DNA from: Cryobacterium sp. CG_9.6
GTDB taxonomy: Bacteria; Actinomycetota; Actinomycetes; Actinomycetales; Microbacteriaceae
Reading direction: 5' to 3'
NCBI RefSeq assembly: GCF_029893365.1
Contig: NZ_JARXUZ010000001.1
Coordinates: forward strand, 62,001-126,000
DNA length: 64,000 bases
Below the pieces are notes generated by a model. It searched no databases. It saw nothing but the letters and a program-made list of their open reading frames with translations, and was not told the DNA's origin. A program made the translations under genes and the position numbers. This document shows, in pieces, positions 52,102 to 60,550 of the stretch. The first letter of the stretch is position 1; the number at the start of each line of letters is the position of its first letter.

Positions 52102-52625
52102 CCGGGCTTCCCGCAGAAGTCGACGCCACCCTCGCCCCCGTGCGGGCCGCGCTTCTGGCCGCCGCGCAGGCGAGAGCCGCGGAGATTCGCCAGATGGCCG
52201 AGGAGCAGGCCACGGGCATCCTCGCGGCGGCGCGTGCCGAGGCTCACACCATTCGCGCCAAAGCCACCGCAGCCGGCGAGTCGACCGGTCGGTCGGAGGC
52301 CGCGCTGCAATCGGCTCGCTCTCGCCGACAGGCCCATGAGCTGGTGCTGGCCGAGCAAAACCGCCTTCTGCTGGAGCTGCGTTACCGCGTTACCGCATCC
52401 GCGACGGCGCTCCGCACCGACCCCCGCTACGCGTCGCTCCAAACTCGACTGGCCGAACGCGCCCGCAGCACCCTCGGAGCGGATGCCGTAATCACCGAAA
52501 GTGCCGATGGCGGCAGTCTCGCGCACCTCGGGTCCCGGCGGCTTGACCTGTCCCTGCCCACTCTGGCGCTCGGCACCCTGAACGCCATGGCGGCAGAGCT
52601 CAGCACCCTCTGGGGCTCGGAATGA
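52098..52625 (+). CDS. ntpE: V/A-type ATPase subunit E (peripheral stalk)
   Basis: A 175-residue stalk protein: a long Ala/Glu/Arg helix (about 15-75, LAAAQARAAEIRQMAEEQA) followed by a globular C-terminal domain (YASLQTRLAERARSTLG, then DAVITESADGGSLAHLGSRR), the VMA4/AtpE pattern. It partners subunit H and holds the A3B3 head. GTG start 52098 overlaps F and its stop overlaps the subunit A start (ATGA). Confidence 0.88.
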   Translation: MTGLPAEVDATLAPVRAALLAAAQARAAEIRQMAEEQATGILAAARAEAHTIRAKATAAGESTGRSEAALQSARSRRQAHELVLAEQNRLLLELRYRVTASATALRTDPRYASLQTRLAERARSTLGADAVITESADGGSLAHLGSRRLDLSLPTLALGTLNAMAAELSTLWGSE

Positions 52626-54403
52626 CGAGGCGGCGCGGCACCGTCGTGCGGGTAAGTGGTCCGCTGGTGCAGGTGGAGGGTCTCGACGACCTGTCCATGC
52701 TGGAGATCGTGGCCCTTGGCCCCAATCGCATCAGCGCCGAAACCGTGGCCATTCGGGGTGACCTCTGCACGCTTCAGGCTTACGAATATACGGGGGGACT
52801 GAAGGTGGGCGATATCGCGGCCGCTCTCGACGGCCCCCTCACCGGGCTGTTGGGGCCGGGCATGCTCGGGCAGGCTTTCGATGGGCTGCTGCGACCGCTG
52901 TCCTCTGCGCCACTGTGGCTTCAGCCACACCGCTTGGGAACACAGCCGTCGGAAGTACAGCCGTCGGAAGCACAGCCCGCGGCATCCGCTTACGATTCCG
53001 CCACCCTTGCTCGAGAGTGGACCTTTGTGCCGGCCGTGACCGTGGGCGATACCGTGGCTCCGGGGCAGGTTCTCGGTACCGTTCCCCACTCGGGCGCTGT
53101 GGAACACCGCGTGCTGGTGCCGCCGGGGGTTGCCGGAATCGTGACCGGGTTGGCGCCGCCGGGCACCCTGCACGCCCTCGATACCGTCGCCACGGTGGGC
53201 GAGGTCGATGTGCCGCTGGCGGAGTCGTGGCCCATTCGCACCCCGCGCCCCTTTCGGGACCGACCGCCAGGCATCGTGCCCCTGCACACCGGCCAGCGCG
53301 TGCTGGACCTGATGTATCCGCTCGCCCGCGGTGCTGCCGCCGCCGTGCCTGGCGGGTTCGGCACCGGAAAGACCATGCTGTTGCAACAGATTGCCAAGTG
53401 GAGTGCTGCCGACGTGATCGTTTACGTGGGCTGCGGCGAGCGCGGCAACGAGATGGCGGATGTGCTCGACGGGCTGGCGACGCTCGTGGACGAACGCACG
53501 GGCGGCAGGCTGATTGATCGCACGGTGATCATTGCGAACACGTCGAACATGCCCATGATGGCGCGTGAGGCCAGCATTTACAGCGGTATCTGCGTGGCTG
53601 AGTACTACCGGGATATGGGCTACGACGTGGTGCTGATCGCCGACTCCACCTCACGGTGGGCGGAGGCGCTGCGCGAGTTCGCGAACCGCAACGGCGACCT
53701 TCCCGCCGAGGAGGGGTACCCGGCCAGCCTCGCCTCGGCGTTGGCCGCCTTCTATGAACGGGCGGGCCGCGTGACAACGCTCGGCGGCCCGATCGCCTCG
53801 GTCACCGTGATCGGGGCCGTTTCCCCGCCCGGGGGCGACATGACCGAGCCGGTCACGACCGACACGCAACGATTCATCCGCTCACTGTGGCTACTCGACC
53901 GTGATCTTGCCTATTCACGGCACTATCCGGCGGTGAGTTGCACCGGCTCCTTCGCGCGAGACTCGGAGGCGCTGGGCCTCTGGCATGCGGCCAACGGTGA
54001 CCCGCGGTGGGGCGAGCGGCGGGCCCGGGCCGCGGCCCTGCTCGCCGAGGCCGACAGGTTGGGCGAGCTGGCGGAGATCATTGGCACCAACTCTCTTCCC
54101 GGCCATGAGCGCATGGTTCTCCTCGGCGGGCGATTACTGCGGGACGGCGTCCTGATGCAGAACGCACTCAGCGGCAACGATGGTTTCTGTTCGGCGGAGA
54201 AGGGGGCAGCGCTGCTGGATCTGGTTTTACAGGTTGTGGATGCGTGTCAGCAACGCATTGAGAGTGGCGTTCCGGCCACGGTGATCGAGCAGATGGACCT
54301 GCGGCCGGTGCTGCGTGCGCGAGAAGACGTGGGGCCAGCGGATGCCGCCGGTGTGGCTGACCTCGGCGCCTCAATTATTCAGCGAATTCGGGAGGTGTCG
54401 TGA
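52622..54403 (+). CDS. ntpA: V/A-type ATPase catalytic subunit A
   Basis: A 593-residue catalytic subunit. The N-terminal barrel opens GTVVRVSGPLVQVEGL. The bulge domain that marks A subunits (about 110-195) contains WTFVPAVTVGDTVAPG. The P-loop is GGFGTGKTMLLQQIAKWS (about 243), the catalytic glutamate is in GCGERGNEM, and the Mg2+ aspartate is in DVVLIADSTSRWAEALRE (about 340). All catalytic residues are present. One short tandem insertion (QPSEVQPSEAQP, about 107-118) sits at the edge of the bulge. Length is normal (about 580-590). It overlaps E and B by four bases each. Confidence 0.96.
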   Translation: MTRRRGTVVRVSGPLVQVEGLDDLSMLEIVALGPNRISAETVAIRGDLCTLQAYEYTGGLKVGDIAAALDGPLTGLLGPGMLGQAFDGLLRPLSSAPLWLQPHRLGTQPSEVQPSEAQPAASAYDSATLAREWTFVPAVTVGDTVAPGQVLGTVPHSGAVEHRVLVPPGVAGIVTGLAPPGTLHALDTVATVGEVDVPLAESWPIRTPRPFRDRPPGIVPLHTGQRVLDLMYPLARGAAAAVPGGFGTGKTMLLQQIAKWSAADVIVYVGCGERGNEMADVLDGLATLVDERTGGRLIDRTVIIANTSNMPMMAREASIYSGICVAEYYRDMGYDVVLIADSTSRWAEALREFANRNGDLPAEEGYPASLASALAAFYERAGRVTTLGGPIASVTVIGAVSPPGGDMTEPVTTDTQRFIRSLWLLDRDLAYSRHYPAVSCTGSFARDSEALGLWHAANGDPRWGERRARAAALLAEADRLGELAEIIGTNSLPGHERMVLLGGRLLRDGVLMQNALSGNDGFCSAEKGAALLDLVLQVVDACQQRIESGVPATVIEQMDLRPVLRAREDVGPADAAGVADLGASIIQRIREVS

Positions 54404-55890
54404 CGGGTGCCAGAGATCCCGCCGCTGCCGAGCCGGCACCGGCCAGTAACGCGGGTACAGGCCTTGCAGGTGCAGGGACTGCGGGTACAGGCCGGCTGTC
54501 GTTCGGCGACGTGCGCGAGCTGCGCGGCCCGTTGGTGGTTCTCGGCGATGTTGAGAACGTGGGCTGGGACGAGTTCGCCACCATCGAGCTGACTCACACC
54601 GACCTATCAGACACCGCAAGGACCGACCGGCATGGCCTCGTTCTGGAGGTGGACCACGACATCGTCACGCTGCAGGTTCTGGAAGGCACCGACAACATGG
54701 CGCCTGGCTCCATCCGGGTGTGTTTTGCCGGTCAGCCCCTGCAGATTCCCGTGAGTACGGGCTGGCTGGGGCGGGTGTGCAATGGTCGCGGGGAACCGCT
54801 GGATGGCGGTCCGCCGGTGACCGGGGCCACGTCCCTCCCCGTCTCTGGCTGGCCACTCAACCCGGTGCACCGGGAACCACCGCAGGAACCCGTTCTCACC
54901 GGCGTCTCTGTCATTGATGCTCTGACCACACTGGTGCGGGGCCAGAAACTGCCGATCTTCTCGGTGGCCGGGTTGCCCCACCTCACGCTGGCCACGCAGA
55001 TTGCGGCGCAGGCTACGTCGGGCGACACCAGCTTTCGGGTGGTCTTTGCCGCCATGGGTCTCACCCACGCCGATATTGCTTACGTGCGCGACCGGCTCGA
55101 GCAACGATCGGCGGCCGGCGAGTTGGTGCTGCTGCTGAACGCCGCCGACGATCCGGTGATTGAACGCATCCTGACGCCCCGAATTGCCTTGACGATTGCG
55201 GAGCATCTCGCCTACACGGAGGGCAACGACGTGCTCGTGATCATGTCGGACATGACCAGCTACGCCGAGGCTGTGCGCGAGGTGTCTGCCGCCCGCCGAG
55301 AAATTCCGGCCCGGCGAGGCTATCCCGGCTACCTCTACAGCGATCTGGCCGGTTTGTATGAGCGGTGCGGTCGCGTGCGCGGGCGGGCTGGTTCGGTGAC
55401 CATTGTTCCCGTGTTGACGATGCCGGGAGGCGACATCACGCATCCGGTTCCCGACCTCACCGGCTACATCACCGAGGGCCAGATTGTGCTGTCTCCGGAG
55501 GCCTACGCTCGCGGGATTTACCCACCCGTCGACGCTCTGTCATCGCTCTCCCGGCTCATGCGCAGCGGAGCCGGTGCCGGTCGAACCCGGGAAGACCACC
55601 TTGATGTTGCGGCGCAGCTGCTGGCGGCTCTGGCGCGGGCCGGGCAGGCCGGGGAACTCGCCGAGCTGGTGGGGGCCGACGCGCTGAGTGAGACCGACCG
55701 GAGTTACCTCGCCTACCACCAGCTGGTGGAGCGAAACCTGTTCGCTCAGGGACGCGACGAGGTTCGCACCCTGAACGACACGCTCGATCGGGCCTGGTCC
55801 GCGCTGGCCGCACTCCCCCGCTCGGAACTCACCATGCTCTCGACCGACCTGCTGCAGAAGTATCTCCCTCCGCGATCGGACGCATCGTGA
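54400..55890 (+). CDS. ntpB: V/A-type ATPase regulatory subunit B
   Basis: A 496-residue non-catalytic subunit. It matches the family at GSIRVCFAGQPLQIPVS, LGRVCNGRGEPLDGGP, TGVSVIDALTTLVRGQKLPIF and SDMTSYAEAVREVSAARRE, and ends with the AYARGIYPPVDALSSLSRLM region. The P-loop is absent, as normal for B (SVAGLPHLTLATQ). The first 35 residues are an Ala/Gly/Thr repeat (TGLAGAGTAGTG) not found in standard B subunits. It carries the arginine finger for the A site. GTG starts overlap on both sides. Confidence 0.95.
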   Translation: MTGARDPAAAEPAPASNAGTGLAGAGTAGTGRLSFGDVRELRGPLVVLGDVENVGWDEFATIELTHTDLSDTARTDRHGLVLEVDHDIVTLQVLEGTDNMAPGSIRVCFAGQPLQIPVSTGWLGRVCNGRGEPLDGGPPVTGATSLPVSGWPLNPVHREPPQEPVLTGVSVIDALTTLVRGQKLPIFSVAGLPHLTLATQIAAQATSGDTSFRVVFAAMGLTHADIAYVRDRLEQRSAAGELVLLLNAADDPVIERILTPRIALTIAEHLAYTEGNDVLVIMSDMTSYAEAVREVSAARREIPARRGYPGYLYSDLAGLYERCGRVRGRAGSVTIVPVLTMPGGDITHPVPDLTGYITEGQIVLSPEAYARGIYPPVDALSSLSRLMRSGAGAGRTREDHLDVAAQLLAALARAGQAGELAELVGADALSETDRSYLAYHQLVERNLFAQGRDEVRTLNDTLDRAWSALAALPRSELTMLSTDLLQKYLPPRSDAS

Positions 55891-56525
55891 CGGCCACCGG
55901 GCGGGCCGGCAAGGTACGCATCGAGCGGCGGTTGGTGACAGCGCGGCACGGGGCCGAGCTGCTCGACCGAAAACAACGCATCCTCTCTGATGAACTCGAC
56001 CGCTTGCATCTGCACGCCGATAGTGCGCGGCGCCTGTGGGAGCAGCACGCTGCCGAGGCCGCGGTGTGGCTAGGCCGTGCCGTGGCGTTAGACGGCCACG
56101 ACCTTCTGGCCCAGGCCTCCCCGGCGGACCCCGCCACCGTCATGCTCACCTGGGGAGGTGCCATGGGGGTGAGGTTTCCGGTGGAGGCCACCTGCCAGCT
56201 GCCCGACGCACCCCGGGCGGGCGGCAGCTCGGCGCTAGCGTGGGCGTCGGTAACGCACCGCTCCGCCCTCGGCGCCGCCGCCGCGCACGCGGCTGCGCAA
56301 CGGGCGGTTCTACTGCTCTCGCGGGAGTTGGCTGCCACCCGCACTCGTCAGGCCGCCGTCGAAAACCGGTGGATTCCCCGGTTGGAGCGCGAGCTTCGGG
56401 TGATCCGGCAGAGGCTCGAGGAACAGGAGCTTGAGGAGAATCTGCGGGTGCACTGGGCGGCAGAGCATCAGCAGGCCGGTCAGCAGTCGTCGGTGGGCGT
56501 GACAGGAGAGGCGGTAACGCGATGA
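55887..56525 (+). CDS. ntpD: V/A-type ATPase subunit D (central rotor)
   Basis: A 212-residue rotor shaft: an N-terminal helix (KVRIERRLVTARHGAELLDRK, about 9-29) and a C-terminal helix (ENRWIPRLERELRVIRQRLEEQELEE, about 158-183, in two short pieces here) form the antiparallel coiled coil inside the A3B3 head. The short region between them is Ala-rich. The ERR-x5-ARH-x3-LLDRK pattern and RRL..RL.EQE end fit the family. It overlaps the stress-protein gene by ATGA. Confidence 0.9.
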   Translation: MTATGRAGKVRIERRLVTARHGAELLDRKQRILSDELDRLHLHADSARRLWEQHAAEAAVWLGRAVALDGHDLLAQASPADPATVMLTWGGAMGVRFPVEATCQLPDAPRAGGSSALAWASVTHRSALGAAAAHAAAQRAVLLLSRELAATRTRQAAVENRWIPRLERELRVIRQRLEEQELEENLRVHWAAEHQQAGQQSSVGVTGEAVTR

Positions 56526-56947
56526 GTGACGTGATCCTCGTGGCGGTCAATGATTCCTCGGCGGCATTTGCGGCGGTGACCGTAGCCATTGAGCACGCCC
56601 GACGGTTAGACGCTCGGTTGCACGCGGTGACGGTGATCGAGGGCGGCGAAATGGAACGTCATTTGGCGGCCCACGATCTGCTGGCCGACAAGCGACGAGC
56701 AGCAGCGGATGCCGTGTTGCGGCATGTTGCCGTGCGCGGCTCGTCTGCCGGGTTGATGGTGACGGTTCGTCAGCGTTCCGGGCGGGTGGCGGCCGAGATC
56801 CTCGAGGAGGCCCATGCTGTGCAGGCCATCATGATCGTTATGGGTCGGGTGGAGCGACCCGGGCACGTCATTCCCTCCATCGGCAGTCACACCCTGCGGG
56901 TTCTGGAGTTCACCAGCGTTCCCGTGTTGGTTGTCCCTCTCCCCTGA
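56522..56947 (+). CDS. Universal stress protein, last gene of the ATPase operon
   Basis: A 141-residue single UspA domain: VILVAVNDSSAAFAAVTVAI at the start, and IMIVMGRVERPGHVIPSIGS then VPVLVVPLP at the end. The usual G-x2-G-x9-G ATP loop is altered (MGRVERPGHVIPSIGS), so nucleotide binding is doubtful. It overlaps subunit D by four bases, so it is made together with the ATPase. A regulatory or energy-sensing role is an inference. The operon ends here; dcd follows on the other strand after 48 bases. Confidence 0.82.
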   Translation: MSDVILVAVNDSSAAFAAVTVAIEHARRLDARLHAVTVIEGGEMERHLAAHDLLADKRRAAADAVLRHVAVRGSSAGLMVTVRQRSGRVAAEILEEAHAVQAIMIVMGRVERPGHVIPSIGSHTLRVLEFTSVPVLVVPLP

Positions 56948-56995
56948 GTGGGAGCTCATCAGCCCGATTACAGCACAGCAGATGCCCGTGGCCGC

Positions 56996-57598
56996 CTACT
57001 CGGCGCTGGTACCGTCGTCGCCGCGCACGTCGGTGCGGTGAAAGTTCTGGAACGAGCGGCTCGCCGTGGGGCCACGCTGTCCCTGATAGCGGGAGCCGTA
57101 CTGGCTTGAACCGTAGGGGCGTTCGGAGGGCGAGCTGAGCTGGAAAAAGCACAGCTGTCCGATTTTCATTCCGGGCCAGAGCTTGATCGGCAGTGTCGCC
57201 ACGTTGCTGAGTTCGAGGGTGACGTGCCCGGTGAAGCCCGGGTCGATGAAGCCGGCGGTGGAGTGTGTGAGCAACCCCAGTCGACCCAGAGAGCTTTTAC
57301 CTTCGAGGCGGGCAGCAATATCGTCGGGCAGGGTCACCTTTTCGTAGGTGGCACCCAGCACGAACTCGCCCGGATGCAGAATAAACGGTTCGCCCGGCTT
57401 CGCTTCAATCAGACGGGTGAGCTCGGGCTGGTCTTCGGCCGGGTCGATATAGGCATACTTGTGATTATCGAAGAGCCGAAAGAAGCCATCAAGTCGCACG
57501 TCGATACTCGACGGCTGAATCATGGCGGGGTCGAAGGGGTCGAGACCGATTCGTTCGGCGTCGAGTTGGGCCTTAATATCGCGATCCGAGAGCAGCAC
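56996..57598 (-). CDS. dcd: dCTP deaminase
   Basis: A 200-residue trimeric deaminase that turns dCTP into dUTP (or dUMP in bifunctional forms). It starts [13 protein letters not shown] and has the binding core [11 protein letters not shown] (about 109-119), the catalytic strand [18 protein letters not shown] (about 123-140, with the catalytic glutamate), and the C-terminal [14 protein letters not shown] closing segment. Length is normal. The tRNA-Gly gene starts about 70 bases beyond its start on the other strand. Confidence 0.93.
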   Translation of the reverse strand: MLLSDRDIKAQLDAERIGLDPFDPAMIQPSSIDVRLDGFFRLFDNHKYAYIDPAEDQPELTRLIEAKPGEPFILHPGEFVLGATYEKVTLPDDIAARLEGKSSLGRLGLLTHSTAGFIDPGFTGHVTLELSNVATLPIKLWPGMKIGQLCFFQLSSPSERPYGSSQYGSRYQGQRGPTASRSFQNFHRTDVRGDDGTSAE

Positions 57599-57669
57599 GG
57601 TGCCAGCCTATAGGCGAGAGCTTGGTAAGCTGACACCGTTCCGGTTGTTGATCACTCACGGTCGGGCGC

Positions 57670-57740
57670 GCGGATGTAGTTCAATGGTAGAACTTCAGCT
57701 TCCCAAGCTGATAGCGCGGGTTCGATTCCCGTCATCCGCT
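57670..57740 (+). tRNA. tRNA-Gly (anticodon CCC)
   Basis: 71 bases fold into a cloverleaf: acceptor GCGGATG/CATCCGC with discriminator T, D-arm TTCAATGGTAGAA, anticodon stem TCAGC/GCTGA with loop TTCCCAA (anticodon CCC), variable loop, T-arm GCGGG-TTCGATT-CCCGT. CCA is not encoded. Its 3' half is repeated exactly at 59619, marking it as an integration site. Confidence 0.96.
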
Positions 57741-57746
57741 CAGTTG

Positions 57747-58138
57747 TTATTCGTTTCCTCCGTCAGATCTCAAGGTAATCAAGACTTTCGTCATTCATAC
57801 CGAGACTGCTCTCCCAATGTATGCAAGTTGCAGTCTTCTTCCGCGGCAAAAGGATTTAGGAAGATAACTGGAAATTTGCATTTCCGAAGCGGGTTTCATC
57901 GAAGTAGCTTCAGTCGTGGCGATCGAATGAGTGCGCTGTGTGTCGATGGGTTGAGATTTCACCGGTTGCCGTGAACGTTAGGACACCGCTGCAATAGCTG
58001 CCACATGCCGCAGAAGGTCGGTCAGATTTGTGGCCTAGACGTTTGTAAAACTCTAATCTGGCCCGTGGGGGCCCGTAATCTGCGAACCGTACTTCGTGGA
58101 GCAGCCCCATCGGAACAGCAATAGGAAGGGGGGATGTC
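57747..58138. other. Lower-GC non-coding stretch inside the element
   Basis: About 390 bases after the tRNA att site with no supported gene; its GC is visibly lower than the flanking genes. It may hold remains of a deleted integrase gene, but I could not find a convincing integrase motif. A minus-strand frame over 57910-58371 overlaps the lipoprotein start and has no known domain. Confidence 0.5.
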
Positions 58139-58825
58139 ATGGCCGCATCTGGCACCAGAATGACAGCGCTCTCGGTACTCCTCGTAGTGCTCATCCTGAC
58201 GGGGTGTAGCGATACTTCCGAAAAGGCGAGCCCAGCGATGGGAGATGAGACCCGCCCGGCGGCCACCGCCACAGTTATAGAAGTGACGAGTCTCAGTGCC
58301 GGTGCCGGTGCTCCCGTCGCAACCCGCATCTTGGATGCTTGCTCAGTGGACCCCCTCGGCTCGATCAGCAATCCGGACGCCCCCCGGGCCTACTCCTGCT
58401 TCGTATCGCGAGCCGCTCTTCTTACTTTCCCACCGGCAGTGCGAGCCTCAGAGGCCGCGTCACTCGTCGACGAAAGCTTCGCCGCACGATCGTGCACGTT
58501 ATCGTGGCCGCTGGTGACACCGGCAACGCAACCCGCTCTGGACGCGCTGGATGAGGGGGGAGCGGCGCAGCCTGTCCAGGGTGGTTACGACTGCAACGGG
58601 CAGCTGGTGAGGGTGACGTTTGGACGGGCCGACAACGCAACTATCAGAAAACAGGTGCAAACCCCTTCCAGCCCGCTGTCCGGCATAGTCGTCTCTGAAG
58701 AGCCTCCAATAGGACTGGCCCCTTTGGACAAAGTCCTCGATTCGGGGGACATATTCGTGGCCTTCATCGAAACCAGAGTGAAATACGTCGACACCACAGT
58801 ATGCAGCCATCTGCGCCTCTGCTGA
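58139..58825 (+). CDS. Lipoprotein of unknown function
   Basis: A 228-residue secreted lipoprotein. The signal peptide (about 8-21, ALSVLLVVLILTGCSD) ends in the lipobox LTGC, so Cys at about 22 is lipid-anchored. The mature part has about six cysteines, which may form disulfides, and no domain I recognise. ATG 58139 follows AGGAAGG, a good site. It is the largest gene of the tRNA-Gly element and is likely cargo. Confidence 0.7.
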   Translation: MAASGTRMTALSVLLVVLILTGCSDTSEKASPAMGDETRPAATATVIEVTSLSAGAGAPVATRILDACSVDPLGSISNPDAPRAYSCFVSRAALLTFPPAVRASEAASLVDESFAARSCTLSWPLVTPATQPALDALDEGGAAQPVQGGYDCNGQLVRVTFGRADNATIRKQVQTPSSPLSGIVVSEEPPIGLAPLDKVLDSGDIFVAFIETRVKYVDTTVCSHLRLC

Positions 58826-58892
58826 CGGGGTTAACAGGTGACTCGGTCCAAAGTTGCAGAAGCGGCGCCCACTTGACCAAGAAGGCTACACA

Positions 58893-59090
58893 TCAGGTGT
58901 ACTGAGTCATGAGGTGGCCGAGCTTAACGAACGGGATCTTACGGTCTCGCACCAGGCGTCGAACGAAGTGGATGTTGACGTGCAGGTATTCAGCCGCCTC
59001 ACGGACGTCTCGGGGCATCGGATTCTGCGGAGAAGAAGTTGGTTTCATATCAAGTTCTTCCAAAGCACTCACGACTAGGACAATTGCCAT
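58893..59090 (-). pseudogene. Truncated excisionase-like helix-turn-helix gene
   Basis: A 65-residue frame (or about 51 residues from ATG 59048, which has GGAAGA upstream). Its C-terminal half, VREAAEYLHVNIHFVRRLV then RDRKIPFVKLG, is a clear HTH_17/Xis-type winged helix. Normal members continue with R-x-R-x-D-x-x-D-L-x-x-W, but here the frame ends at once (HLMTQYT). So the wing is cut short and the gene is probably dead, fitting a decayed integrative element. Confidence 0.6.
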
Positions 59091-59129
59091 CCGACCCGAC
59101 AGAATAGAAATGAGAGCAGGGGGGCGCTC

Positions 59130-59546
59130 ATGACTTTTGATTACTACGTCAAACAGGGCATCGGCCGGCTATTTCGGTGGGCTCCAGCAACCAATCGCCA
59201 AGAGCGGTGGGACGACACCTCCAGCACATGGATAAGTGTCGCTCCTTACCTCGCGGACGACATCTTTTCTGGTCGGGTAGATCTGGACCAGATCACTCCC
59301 GAGAAGGCAGAACAGGACTACCCGACAGCATTTGGGGAACGTCTATTCCTCACCGTAGACATGATGAATAGGATCCAGGTGGCCATCGCACAGAAGACCA
59401 CTGTCGAGGAGTTCATCGCCGACTACCCGGTTCCCCTGCCCGAACGGGCCGCCGTGGAGAAGTTCTACGCTGACCTCCAGAAAGAAATGTCGGAGAGCAA
59501 GCTGGCCCCCGGTCAGTTCTGGGACGTCTCCTCTGAGTGGAGCTAA
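59130..59546 (+). CDS. Hypothetical protein in the tRNA-Gly element
   Basis: A 138-residue, acidic, soluble protein (FDYYVKQGIGRLFRWAP ... EQDYPTAFGERLF ... PGQFWDVSSEWS). No domain is recognised. ATG 59130 has a purine-rich GGGGG upstream. Codon use is less GC-biased than in neighbours, in line with transfer. It lies 72 bases before the downstream att repeat. Confidence 0.6.
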   Translation: MTFDYYVKQGIGRLFRWAPATNRQERWDDTSSTWISVAPYLADDIFSGRVDLDQITPEKAEQDYPTAFGERLFLTVDMMNRIQVAIAQKTTVEEFIADYPVPLPERAAVEKFYADLQKEMSESKLAPGQFWDVSSEWS

Positions 59547-59678
59547 TTCAGAAGCTGAAAGTGGTCAGTCTCGCCACCCAGCCACGACTGCCCCCTAAGG
59601 AGCGGCTCATCTTCCAATCTGATAGCGCGGGTTCGATTCCCGTCATCCGCTCAGTTGGTACTCGTTCCCTCCTCGACC

Positions 59679-59993
59679 TCAGTCGAGTTCGAACACTAGG
59701 CGCAGTGCCTGGTTGATCTCGTCGAGTTCCGCGCGCGTGACTCTCCCCACAAATTCACCGAGCCGTTCGGGCGCTACCGTGATGGTCTGCTCCACAAGCA
59801 CCTGCGTCGTGTCGAGACCGATCGTAATTGTGGGTCGAAAACTGCGCGGCATCGACGAGCGCGAGGTGGGAGCGACCAGCGTGGTTGACAGCAGAAGGTC
59901 ATCGGACTGCAAAATTACGGCGAACCGCGCACCCGACTGTTCATTCCCTCGGGTGTCCCGCGGAGCCGGGAGGCGATGGATGTCACCGCGCAC
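59679..59993 (-). CDS. mazF: MazF/PemK-type toxin
   Basis: A 104-residue endoribonuclease toxin. Family marks: GDIHRLPAPRDTRGNEQSGARFAVILQSD (the active-site loop with EQSGAR) and the later DTTQVLVEQTITVAPERLGEF, as in MazF/PemK proteins that cut mRNA. The GTG start at 59993 lies 11 bases inside the upstream antitoxin gene, so the toxin is coupled to it. The pair sits 22 bases outside the att repeat. Confidence 0.85.
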   Translation of the reverse strand: MRGDIHRLPAPRDTRGNEQSGARFAVILQSDDLLLSTTLVAPTSRSSMPRSFRPTITIGLDTTQVLVEQTITVAPERLGEFVGRVTRAELDEINQALRLVFELD

Positions 59994-60213
59994 GCAGGGC
60001 CTCGGTTTCGCTCAGCACCTGGCGGGCCTCAGCGAGGTCGTTCTCGTTGTGGGCGGCCTCGAACGATTCGGCGCGCATGCGTTCTCGCCGGCGAAGTCGA
60101 ACGGCATCCACCAGAGCCTGGCGGATTGCGACGGAGACCGTCGAACCGTCGGCGGTCAGCTCCGCAAGCGCCCGGTCACTCGCGTCATCGGTTCTGAAAT
60201 TCACAACAGCCAT
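59983..60213 (-). CDS. Antitoxin of the MazF-type pair
   Basis: A 76-residue protein from ATG 60213. The N-terminus (AVVNFRTDDASDRALAELTA) suggests a ribbon-helix-helix DNA-binding fold, and the charged helical C-terminus (RRRERMRAESFEAAHNEN) should bind and block the toxin. It overlaps the toxin gene. Such antitoxins also repress their own promoter, which must lie in 60214-60298. The exact antitoxin family is uncertain. Confidence 0.75.
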   Translation of the reverse strand: MAVVNFRTDDASDRALAELTADGSTVSVAIRQALVDAVRLRRRERMRAESFEAAHNENDLAEARQVLSETEALRAR

Positions 60214-60298
60214 ATCCAAGTTTATCGCGACATGTAAGACAAAGCCACTACACGGATGCGCCGTTGCGCGTCGAGCAGGGCGGTGGCACGCTGAGCGC

Positions 60299-60520
60299 AT
60301 GGATGGTGAACAGCCGGTGGAACGCATCGAGGTGTACGAGACCGGAGTCACCAAGGCGCGAGGCTTCATGCTTGACGGTGAACTTCATGGCGAGTGGGAG
60401 TGGTTTCGCCTCGACGGATCCCGCATGCGCACCGGCTCGTTCAATCGTGGCGTACAAACAGGCCTCTGGTGCACCTATGACCGAGACGGCAGGCTCGTGA
60501 AAGAGAGCCGGTTCAGCTAG
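60299..60520 (+). CDS. Small MORN/YwqK-like repeat protein
   Basis: A 73-residue protein with repeated G-x-L-x-G-x-W motifs: GFMLDGELHGEWEWFRLDG, then GSFNRGVQTGLWCTYDRDG. This is the MORN-like pattern of the YwqK antitoxin family. ATG 60299 has a poor ribosome site, so expression is uncertain. It lies divergent from the MazF-type pair. Confidence 0.6.
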   Translation: MDGEQPVERIEVYETGVTKARGFMLDGELHGEWEWFRLDGSRMRTGSFNRGVQTGLWCTYDRDGRLVKESRFS

Positions 60521-60550
60521 AACGAGCCTGATCTGACGTGCCGTCTTCTT

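Larger units (their letters stand above)
57708..59657 (+). mobile_element. Small integrated-element remnant bounded by tRNA-Gly att repeats
   Basis: A 39-base identical repeat (starts CTGATAGCGCGGG, ends CCGCTCAGTTG) lies at 57708-57746, covering the tRNA 3' part, and at 59619-59657. The following 15 bases are also similar. This is the standard att arrangement of tyrosine-integrase elements in tRNA genes. The 1.9 kb between has lower GC than its surroundings, a lipoprotein gene, a truncated excisionase-like gene and an unknown gene, but no integrase. It is best read as a remnant or a mobilisable mini-island. Confidence 0.75.

Noticed and set aside
57910-58371. Minus-strand gene over the lipoprotein start
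   Set aside because: It overlaps a well-supported lipoprotein gene with a good ribosome site and signal peptide, and shows no domain.
59619-59657. A second tRNA-Gly gene
   Set aside because: Only the 3' part is present; acceptor 5' strand, D-arm and anticodon are missing. It is the att duplicate.
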